Positions 9,928 through 16,531 of a stretch of 64,000 nt of DNA are shown here, piece by piece. The notes below the pieces were generated by a model that saw nothing but the letters and a program-made list of their open reading frames with translations, did not search any database and had not been told where the DNA came from. Where the stretch lies: positions 1 through 64,000 of the forward strand of contig NZ_LMUR01000001.1 of NCBI RefSeq assembly GCF_009765825.1. Reading direction: 5' to 3'. The DNA is from Granulicella sp. L60 (lineage in GTDB: Bacteria > Acidobacteriota > Terriglobia > Terriglobales > Acidobacteriaceae). The number at the start of each line of letters is the position of its first letter. Positions within the stretch are counted from its first letter, which is position 1. Both the position numbers and the translations under genes were made by a program.

Positions 9928-10089
9928 CTCATCCGGTGTTCCAGCTCGTCCGGCCGCAGAAACTTCCAACATTCGTCCGTAGCCCTGACCGCGTGGCCCC
10001 TTCAGTTCGTCATTGGCGAGCGGTGTGATGATGATGCAGGGGCTGATCATGTTGACCCTTGTGCCACGTTTGCCCCAACGCACAGCCAT
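9928..10089 (-). pseudogene. SDR dehydrogenase remnant
   Basis: About 54 codons match the C-terminal part of a classical SDR: AVRWGKRGTRVN, then a PG-type turn and TPLANDELKGPRG, ending at AGRAGTPDE. Downstream residues (10 onward to 9841) do not continue the family and the N-terminal NAD-binding half is absent. It is convergent with the LytTR gene and is best read as a decayed fragment. Confidence 0.75.
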
Positions 10090-10391
10090 TTCTTCACTCC
10101 TCTTTCGAAGATGCCGATCTTACGAATGGGCAGCCTAATCCGCCAGGATCACGGAGATGAAGCCGCGATCGATTCGCAGGTCGGGTTCGCTCACGAAACT
10201 TAGGACCGTTCCAAAAAGGAATGTCGTTGCTATGGACAGCCGAGTACCCTCGCACTTGACCTGCGATCAAGTTCGGTTCGTTCCCGCCCAACACTTTCAA
10301 AATAGGCGCTTGCGAGAAGGCCTGCGAAGCAAAGCACGGCAACCACACTACAGAGTGCGCCACTTCACCGAAGGGAAACACCGGCACAGGG

Positions 10392-10425
10392 CAGAAAGGG
10401 GACAGCCTAAGCTGTCCCCTTTCTG
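10392..10425. repeat. Perfect 15-bp hairpin downstream of the cold-shock gene
   Basis: CAGAAAGGGGACAGC and its exact reverse complement are separated by the 4-nt loop CTAA. It lies 23 nt past the cold-shock stop codon, where a terminator would be expected, but no T tract follows on the minus strand. It may be a factor-dependent terminator, an mRNA-stabilising hairpin or a copy of a dispersed palindrome. Confidence 0.85.
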
Positions 10426-10447
10426 TGTCCGAATCCGTTATCAGATA

Positions 10448-10648
10448 CTAGAGCGGCTGAATGTCTGCGGCCTGCCAGCCCTTGGGTCCCTTGACCACGT
10501 TGAACTGTACGGCCTGTCCTTCTTGAAGGCTCTTGAAGCCACTGGAGACGATCGCCGAGTAGTGAGCGAATACGTCCTCGCCATTCTGACGGCTGATAAA
10601 GCCAAACCCCTTAGCATCGTTGAACCACTTCACTGTTCCATAACCCAT
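10448..10648 (-). CDS. csp: Cold-shock domain RNA/DNA-binding protein
   Basis: 66 residues from the ATG at 10648; a TTG-initiated form would begin at 10663. It has the full CspA fold signatures: [15 protein letters not shown] (RNP1) and DVFAHYSAI (RNP2), with a [11 protein letters not shown]-terminus. Such proteins melt structure in mRNA and bind single-stranded nucleic acid. The gene is monocistronic and followed by a strong hairpin. Confidence 0.95.
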   Translation of the reverse strand: MGYGTVKWFNDAKGFGFISRQNGEDVFAHYSAIVSSGFKSLQEGQAVQFNVVKGPKGWQAADIQPL

Positions 10649-10924
10649 CCTTTGTACGTTCAAATTACCGTCGAGATCAAAAGTCGGGTGCCCAACCTTC
10701 TTTCACAGGGCCAACAGTTCTCTGCTTCGGTGTGGAAAGAATAGCATCAAGGTCAGCTTCGAGCGCAATAGTTCTAGCAGTCAACGTTTCACGAGCACGG
10801 TCGGGTCAAATGCGATCCTGGCTTGTATCGTACGATCCAACCGCGGAGTTGGTTGGCCTCAGTCTTCAACATGAGCGTTGGCACGGCACTGATCACCACC
10901 GCAACGCGCTTTTGTGAGGAGTAA

Positions 10925-11533
10925 TCAGCGCCGAGCGCGGACTTTATCCAGGGCTTGCGCTGATGCTCCATGTCCTTCGAGGAACTGATCGTAGATGGTG
11001 TCAACGAAACGTTCGTCGAGCGCACCTGCCCCCAGGAGCAGGCGGTAGTAGAGAGAGCCGTACAAGAGATCGATTGCAGTGTCGATATCAATGTCGCTTC
11101 GGAGAGAGCCTTCCGCAACTGCCGCCCGCATGATCTGATGAACACCTTCACGGCGTGGATTGACCCAGCGCTCCCGAAATGCGATCGCAAGCTCGGGATC
11201 GGATTGAGCCTCAGCCACAAGAGAGCGGATGAGATTCCCTCGGGAGCTCCGAAAGAAGGCTGCCTGCAAGTCAAGCTGTTGCCGAAGGCTTTCGATCGCG
11301 CTGCCGGCTTCTGGGAAATCAGTCTCGCTTCCGATAAGGACAAGGAGCGCATCCATGACCAAGGCTGCCTTATTTGGCCAGTGCCGATAGAGAGTCATCT
11401 TTCCAACACCGGCTTCTGCAGCGATCTCGTTCACACTGACAGACCGAAAACCTCGCTTTGTCACAAGCCGCAGGGCTGCCTTGAGCACTGCATCATGTGC
11501 CGCCTGACTCCGCGGTCGCCCTATCTCGCTCAA
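10925..11533 (-). CDS. TetR/AcrR-family repressor
   Basis: 202 residues. The N-terminal HTH is intact (VSVNEIAAEAGVGKMTLYRHWPNK) and the C-terminal helical domain is of the TetR_C_16/AcrR-like type. It is divergent from the truncated SDR gene, and the 97-bp gap holds two near-identical palindromes that are probable operators, implying autoregulation and control of the neighbour. Ligand unknown. Confidence 0.92.
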   Translation of the reverse strand: MSEIGRPRSQAAHDAVLKAALRLVTKRGFRSVSVNEIAAEAGVGKMTLYRHWPNKAALVMDALLVLIGSETDFPEAGSAIESLRQQLDLQAAFFRSSRGNLIRSLVAEAQSDPELAIAFRERWVNPRREGVHQIMRAAVAEGSLRSDIDIDTAIDLLYGSLYYRLLLGAGALDERFVDTIYDQFLEGHGASAQALDKVRARR

Positions 11534-11568
11534 TTTAGCGTCTCCTCAAAAAGAAGTGCATCCTTAAC

Positions 11569-11583
11569 GATACCGAGGGTATC
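11569..11583. promoter_or_regulatory. TetR operator palindrome 1 of the 11.5-kb pair
   Basis: GATACC-GAG-GGTATC is a 6-bp perfect dyad with a 3-nt centre. Its arms are identical to those of the second site at 11601-11617. Confidence 0.82.
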
Positions 11584-11600
11584 ATATCTTCAAATGGATT

Positions 11601-11617
11601 CGATACCTTCGGTATCG
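11601..11617. promoter_or_regulatory. TetR operator palindrome 2 of the 11.5-kb pair
   Basis: CGATACC-TTC-GGTATCG is a 7-bp perfect dyad, centre to centre 33 bp from the first site. It lies 14 bp upstream of the plus-strand start codon, so bound repressor would block initiation there. Confidence 0.82.
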
Positions 11618-11630
11618 TTAGGGAGACTCA

Positions 11631-12113
11631 ATGGAAAAAGTAGTCCTCGTCACTGGCGTTAGCAGCGGACTTGGCAAGGCATTTGCCACTGCCTTGCTTC
11701 AGGGAGGCTTCAAAGTAGTTGGTACCGTAAGAAAACAGGAGGCGGTGCGAGAGTTCGAGGAGCTCCGACCCGGGTCGGCATTCGCACGCGTTCTCGACGT
11801 GACGGACGCACCGGAACAGCTCGCTGTAGCAGTAGCAGAAATCGAGCAAAATGTCGGTCTGGTGTACGCGCTCATCAACAATGCTGGCTACGGTCATGAA
11901 GGAACGCTGGAGGAAAGCTCGATGGATGAGTTGCGCCAGCAGTTCGAGGTAAATGTCTTCGGCGCCGTCGCCATGATGAAGGCTGTTCTTCCTCACATGC
12001 GTGCACGGCGCGAAGGCCGAATCCTCAATGTGACCTCAATGGGTGGCCTACATGTCGAAGCCACGATCGACCTTGTGACTACTGTGAAAGCTCTTGCTGC
12101 AAAATCTAGCTGA
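11631..12113 (+). pseudogene. SDR-family reductase, truncated after the catalytic serine region
   Basis: 160 residues. The Rossmann half is intact: TGVSSGLG, NNAG and LNVTSMGG. After that the sequence departs from the family, so the YxxxK catalytic pair and the substrate-binding C-terminus are missing; intact relatives are about 270-280 residues. No continuation was found in the other frames of the next 130 bp. It still has the double-operator promoter shared with the TetR gene, so the truncation looks recent. A deletion is the simplest cause. Confidence 0.75.
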
Positions 12114-12245
12114 TCATTCTCGTCTGGCGGGCACCAATCCAGGAGCATCCTAACGAGATCGGCGTTTCTCGTTACATATGGCTGCGGACGGTATACAGCG
12201 GACAGATTCGAACAATCGCGCCCGCACATTCTGATGCCACACGGT

Positions 12246-13325
12246 TCAGGAAAGCGTGGGATAGCTCGTGTAACCAGCAGCGCCCCCGCCGTAGAAAGTC
12301 GTTGGATCGGGTTCATTCAGCGCGGCTCGGAGCTGCAGGCGCCTGGGTAGATCTGGGTTGGCGAGAAAGGCCCGACCGTATGCGACAGCGTCGGCACGCC
12401 CACTCCGCAGGGCTTCCTCTCCCTTAGGCCCGTCATATCCACCATTTACAACGTAGAGACCGTTCCAAATTGTTTTGAGGCGAGCCGATAATGCGACAGC
12501 CTCGTCGGCGCTCCCTTTGCTGTCCTGCGCTTGTTCCACGACGTGGAGGTAACCGAGCCCAAAGTCGTTGAGCTTTCCAACCGCGACGGAGAAGGTGTCG
12601 AGTGGATTGTCGTCGCGCATGTCGTTGAAGTCGACGGTCGGAGAGATTCGCACACCCACCTGCTTGCTGTCCCAAACTTCGAGCACCTGTTCGACTGCTT
12701 CTTTGAGAAAGCGTGCTCGATTTGACGCAACACCTCCATATTCATCTGTTCGCTGGTTCGTTCCTGTGCGGAGAAATTGATCGATCAAGTATCCATTCGC
12801 CGCATGAACCTCGACCCCGTCGAAACCTGCTTCTTTCGCGTTGATGGCGGCCCGCCGGTAGTCTGCCAAGGTTCTTTTGATTCCGCTAGCGCTCAAAGCG
12901 ACTGGCTCCGAAACCTGTGCGGAACCCGTGGCGATGTGCGTCTGCGCGTTGCCACGGATTGCCGACGGAGCAACGGGCTGCGCGTTGTTTGGCAACAAGG
13001 ACGAATGAGAGATTCGGCCGACATGCCACAACTGAAGGAAGATTCGGCCTCCGCTTTGGTGAACGGATTCGACGATTCGGCTCCACGCCCGCACCTGTTC
13101 TGTGGAATGAATCCCTGGAGTGTTGCTGTACCCTTTGCCCATCGGCGAGATCTGCGTCGCCTCGGTCACGATGAGTCCAGCCGAAGCTCGCTGCGAGTAA
13201 TAGGTCGCCGCGAATTCGCTTGGCACGCCTTTGTCGTCTGCGCGGGTACGCGTAAGGGGGGCCATGAAGACACGGTTTGCCAGAAACAAAGAGCCTAGCT
13301 GAACGGGTTCGAAGAGGGTAGCCAT
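12246..13325 (-). CDS. Old yellow enzyme-family alkene reductase
   Basis: 359 residues from the ATG at 13325; the longer frame from 13349 adds eight unlikely residues. This is an FMN TIM barrel of the NemA/OPR type that reduces activated C=C bonds and nitro compounds with NAD(P)H. Visible features are FMAPLTRTRA, LQLWHVGR, the HAANGYLIDQFL active-site block with substrate-binding His and Asn, TDEYGG and AYGRAFLANPDL. It is convergent with the truncated SDR and upstream of the hydrolase in the same direction. It fits the electrophile-detoxification theme of the region. Confidence 0.95.
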   Translation of the reverse strand: MATLFEPVQLGSLFLANRVFMAPLTRTRADDKGVPSEFAATYYSQRASAGLIVTEATQISPMGKGYSNTPGIHSTEQVRAWSRIVESVHQSGGRIFLQLWHVGRISHSSLLPNNAQPVAPSAIRGNAQTHIATGSAQVSEPVALSASGIKRTLADYRRAAINAKEAGFDGVEVHAANGYLIDQFLRTGTNQRTDEYGGVASNRARFLKEAVEQVLEVWDSKQVGVRISPTVDFNDMRDDNPLDTFSVAVGKLNDFGLGYLHVVEQAQDSKGSADEAVALSARLKTIWNGLYVVNGGYDGPKGEEALRSGRADAVAYGRAFLANPDLPRRLQLRAALNEPDPTTFYGGGAAGYTSYPTLS

Positions 13326-13466
13326 GATTGTGCTCCAGTTGTTCGACAACGTAGTGGGTTGCTGTGATGGGCCGGAGATGAAGAACCATGGTCAGGTTCG
13401 AAACTGCCGCTCGGTTCCTGCGCCGTAGACAAAGCGGCGCAGGAACCTCTATTCAAAGGACCGCCT

Positions 13467-14213
13467 TTACTTCGTGACAGCGCGGGCAGCCTGTTCGATC
13501 ACATCGACCACGACGTCCGGGTAAGTGACAGGGATGGCATGCGAAGAGTTCAGCTCAATGACGGTAGAGTGGGCTCGGTCAGCTTCAAACTTGAACTCTT
13601 CCTGGGGGATGACGGGATCGAGCAGGGGTCTAATTTGCCAACTCGGCTTGTTCGTCCATGCAGCCGATGTCAGTCGGTCGTTGAGGGCTTGCAAGGCGAT
13701 GGGGCGTTGGGTGGCGATCATCAGTTCGAGCACGTTCTCAGGCACGTCGGCGGCGAGGAGATAGCTGTACTTCTCCGCTTTGACGAGGAGATTCGTGCCG
13801 CTGGTTCCGTCGGGCAAGGTGTACGGGATCAGATCGACGGAAGAGGCAAAGTCGCCGCCCGGGAACCGTTCGAGACAATCGTTTGTGGATTCTCCGATAC
13901 CGGGCATAGGGGAGCCCGCGTAAATAAGGGCCTTGACCTTGGGGTCGTCCCCGGCCTGGGTGATGACAGCCCCGCCATACGCGTGGGATACGAGAATGAC
14001 GGGCCCATCGATCGTGTCCAGTAAGCTGTGCAGGTAGGCTGCGTCGACGAACAAGCCCCGCAAGGGATTGGAGAAGACCTTGACCGGGAAACCGTCGCGC
14101 TGGAGCCGCTGGATCACGCCATGAGTCCAGAGCGATGAGTCTTCGACGGCGCCGTGCACCAGCACAATCGTCGGATTAGATGAGTTCTCTTCTTTTTGCG
14201 ATTGAGTGTCCAT
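13467..14213 (-). CDS. Alpha/beta-hydrolase fold protein with altered nucleophile elbow
   Basis: 248 residues. The fold is clear: IVLVHGAVEDSSLW oxyanion-hole strand, and a C-terminal histidine region (NSSHAIPVTYPD). The nucleophile elbow, normally G-H-S-Y-G-G in this subfamily, reads S76-H-A78-Y-G-G, so the catalytic serine position is alanine. The protein is otherwise full length. It may be non-hydrolytic (binding or chaperone-like), may have lost activity, or may act as a cofactor-free lyase. It lies between an old yellow enzyme and a small monooxygenase. Confidence 0.88.
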   Translation of the reverse strand: MDTQSQKEENSSNPTIVLVHGAVEDSSLWTHGVIQRLQRDGFPVKVFSNPLRGLFVDAAYLHSLLDTIDGPVILVSHAYGGAVITQAGDDPKVKALIYAGSPMPGIGESTNDCLERFPGGDFASSVDLIPYTLPDGTSGTNLLVKAEKYSYLLAADVPENVLELMIATQRPIALQALNDRLTSAAWTNKPSWQIRPLLDPVIPQEEFKFEADRAHSTVIELNSSHAIPVTYPDVVVDVIEQAARAVTK

Positions 14214-14344
14214 GATGAGTTGTTCTCCTTGGTATAGTCCGTTGTGGTTTGCCTGCTAGCGATGAGTGCTAAGCGATATCAATCCCGCTCCTGGGTCGCG
14301 GTCCTACAGCGCTTCGTCTCACGACGAAGCGCCTTCCCAAGACC

Positions 14345-14644
14345 TCACTTCTGGGCAACCACTTGAAGTCGATAAACGTTAGGAGCCACAGAAAACAGTT
14401 CCTCCGCCTTCTCCACGAGTTCCTGCCCCGCCTCGCCATTCAAATGGGCTTCGCGGGCAGCTTCATCATCGAAAGTGTCGAAGACCCGATAGACTCCAGG
14501 CTCGCCTTCGACTTTCGTCGCGTGCCACGACAGCGTTCCAGGCTCTTTTCTCACCAGAGTGGCCTCCTTCTCCAGAAACGCCTCGACTTCCGATTCCTTT
14601 CCCGGTTTAGCCTTCAACTCAACAAGCAATGCGAACTTAGCCAT
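14345..14644 (-). CDS. Antibiotic biosynthesis monooxygenase (ABM)-domain protein
   Basis: 99 residues forming a single dimeric alpha/beta-barrel domain, with the family pattern KPGKESEVEAFL, EPGTLSWHATK and YRVFDTFDDEAAREAHLNG. These small proteins oxidise quinols or polyketide-like phenols without cofactor, or act as stress proteins. An AAAGGA site precedes the start. It probably forms one unit with the AhpD-like gene upstream (56 bp gap). Confidence 0.9.
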   Translation of the reverse strand: MAKFALLVELKAKPGKESEVEAFLEKEATLVRKEPGTLSWHATKVEGEPGVYRVFDTFDDEAAREAHLNGEAGQELVEKAEELFSVAPNVYRLQVVAQK

Positions 14645-14700
14645 TTCGATATCCTTTCTTGAACGGTGGTTTGATTAATGGTTTCCGTCAGTGCAAGGCT

Positions 14701-15255
14701 TTAGGCTTCAGACTGAAATGCCGGATCGAGTTCCGTATGGGAAATGTGATCCAGGTAATTGCTCATCGTCTTGAGGGCGACCCCGATCAGAACCTCAAGC
14801 ACCTGATCCTTTCTGTACCCGGCTGCGAGAAAGTTATCGAGGACCTGCGCGCTTACGTGTCCGCGTTCCGTGACGATCTCCTTGGTGAGCGCGATAAGCG
14901 CCTGTAGCTTCGGATCGGACACGGGCTCGTTAGCCCTCACCCCCGAAACAACCTCGGACGGTACATGCAGGAAAGCCTTCAGCACCGTGCTGTGTGCCGC
15001 GATGCAATAACCACAGCGATTCTCAACGCTGGCGGAGAGCAGGATGATCTGGCGCTCGACCGCACTCAGGCTGCCCTTGTCAAAGACTTTCTCCAACCCC
15101 ATATATCCTTCGAGCAAAGTAGGAGAGTTCGCAAAAACTCCAAAGAGGTTCGGGATGAACTTGAAGGACTTCTGGACATTTTCCAGGAGCGGACGAGACT
15201 TCTCGGGGGCGGTTTCAAGGTCAACCGGACTGAACAGGGCGACTTGCGTATTCAT
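14701..15255 (-). CDS. Carboxymuconolactone decarboxylase/AhpD-family peroxidase-like protein
   Basis: 184 residues from the ATG at 15255, which has AAAGGA 8 nt upstream; an upstream in-frame ATG is less well placed. The AhpD core shows ENRCGYCIAAHS, with the redox CxxC and the downstream His that carry the alkylhydroperoxidase relay. It is divergent from a TetR gene across a promoter with two perfect palindromes, so it is very likely that regulator's target. Confidence 0.93.
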   Translation of the reverse strand: MNTQVALFSPVDLETAPEKSRPLLENVQKSFKFIPNLFGVFANSPTLLEGYMGLEKVFDKGSLSAVERQIILLSASVENRCGYCIAAHSTVLKAFLHVPSEVVSGVRANEPVSDPKLQALIALTKEIVTERGHVSAQVLDNFLAAGYRKDQVLEVLIGVALKTMSNYLDHISHTELDPAFQSEA

Positions 15256-15284
15256 GTGCTGTATTCCTTTCATCAAGCCAATCT

Positions 15285-15306
15285 ACAGACAGACATGTCT
15301 GTCTGT
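15285..15306. promoter_or_regulatory. TetR operator palindrome 1 of the 15.3-kb pair
   Basis: ACAGACAGACA followed by TGTCTGTCTGT: an uninterrupted 22-bp perfect palindrome, 30 bp upstream of the AhpD-like start codon. Confidence 0.88.
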
Positions 15307-15321
15307 CTGTAGAAAGAGTAT

Positions 15322-15339
15322 AGACAGACTGGTCTGTCT
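15322..15339. promoter_or_regulatory. TetR operator palindrome 2 of the 15.3-kb pair
   Basis: AGACAGAC-TG-GTCTGTCT has the same half-sites as the first operator, centred 35 bp away and 19 bp before the TetR start codon. Confidence 0.87.
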
Positions 15340-15357
15340 TCTGTCAAGATAAATCCG

Positions 15358-15930
15358 ATGAATTCACAAAAACAATCCGATCCGCGCGAAAGAATCCTGG
15401 AGGCCGCCGACCGGCTCTTCTATACAGAGGGCGTACGAGCGACCGGAACTGAGAAAATCATGTCCGTCTCCGAAGTTGCGAAGGCGACCTTCTACCGGCA
15501 TTTCCCGAGCAAAGATGATCTGGTGACCGCATATCTCGAATATCGCGACCGATCCTTCTTTGAGTATCTCGATAGCCCAGCGCCGCCGGAAGATATCCAC
15601 GAAGCTTTGGTCAGAATCGAACGGGTGGTAAATCGAGCTGACATCATCGGATGCCCGTTCCTTCGGATCGCCTCCGAATACCCGGATTTTGCCCACCCCT
15701 TCCATCGCATAGCGGTCGAACACGAAAACAAGTTTCTTGCCTATCTCATCAATTTGCTGAAGCCCTTCGCCTTCGACAAGAGAACAGTGGCTGCGGCCTT
15801 ACTCAGCGTCGTCGATGGTGGCCTCACCACCAGAATGCTCTATGGCACTTCGAGGGAGGTTGCTATTCTCGCGCCCGCCGAGGCGGTACTCAAAAGCTTT
15901 CAGAGCGTGCGAACTCAGCGCCGCAGTTGA
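15358..15930 (+). CDS. TetR-family repressor
   Basis: 190 residues. The HTH is standard (GTEKIMSVSEVAKATFYRHFPSKDDL) and the C-terminal domain resembles the group controlling oxidative or electrophile-stress genes. It is divergent from the AhpD-like/ABM pair; the paired operators between them suggest repression of both directions. Confidence 0.92.
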   Translation: MNSQKQSDPRERILEAADRLFYTEGVRATGTEKIMSVSEVAKATFYRHFPSKDDLVTAYLEYRDRSFFEYLDSPAPPEDIHEALVRIERVVNRADIIGCPFLRIASEYPDFAHPFHRIAVEHENKFLAYLINLLKPFAFDKRTVAAALLSVVDGGLTTRMLYGTSREVAILAPAEAVLKSFQSVRTQRRS

Positions 15931-16242
15931 TGGCTGTCGTTATGGAACCGTAAGCGAGCCAGCAGGAGCGGTGTGGCTTCAGACCAATATCCGAGTCACA
16001 GACCAACGTGAGTTGGTACTGGAAATATCGGCTTCTCCTCAGCTAAGCTCAAATGGAGGAAACGGCGTTTACCGGGACTGATTGTGGTCTGCTTCGGTCG
16101 GTTTTGTGTCCGCGATCTCCCGTTCCCAATGCGAGGCGCCTGGGGCACCCATTTATACACTTCCATGGCACCCAGGCCCCGCCGCCAAAGTCAGAATCCT
16201 CCGCTTCAAAAATCTTCCGCGATTCCGGCATGACCCTGGCCT
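15931..16242. other. Gene-free spacer before the AraC remnant
   Basis: About 310 bp with only short overlapping frames on both strands and no recognisable product, RNA or repeat. Confidence 0.5.
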
Positions 16243-16473
16243 TCAAAAACCACGTTTGAGGTATTCACCAGGGTTAGCCCCGACAACTCGCTTGAAGGCC
16301 TTACTAAACGCAGCGTCGGACTCGTAACCGACCAACCGAGCAACGTCTATGAGCTTTTTGTCACGCTGTTCGAGTAACTGCATCGCCTTCTGCATCCTCC
16401 ACTCGGTTACGTATTCCAGCGGTGTTTGTCCGAGTAGCTCTTTAAAACGCGCTGCGAATGCGGAGCGAGACAT
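16243..16473 (-). pseudogene. AraC-family regulator, C-terminal fragment
   Basis: 76 codons covering most of an AraC DNA-binding domain: MSRSAFAARFKELLGQTP, then DVARLVGYESDAAFSKAFKR and GANPGEYLK. The first HTH helix and the ligand-binding domain are missing. Family similarity stops at about 16473-16515, immediately before the nuclease-NTPase gene starts on the other strand. This looks like the scar of an insertion or deletion that brought that gene in. Confidence 0.82.
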
Positions 16474-16531
16474 GGCCGCCGCCTTTTGAGGAAAATCGCC
16501 GCTCCAACGCAGCCTGATTTACTCTCATTGC

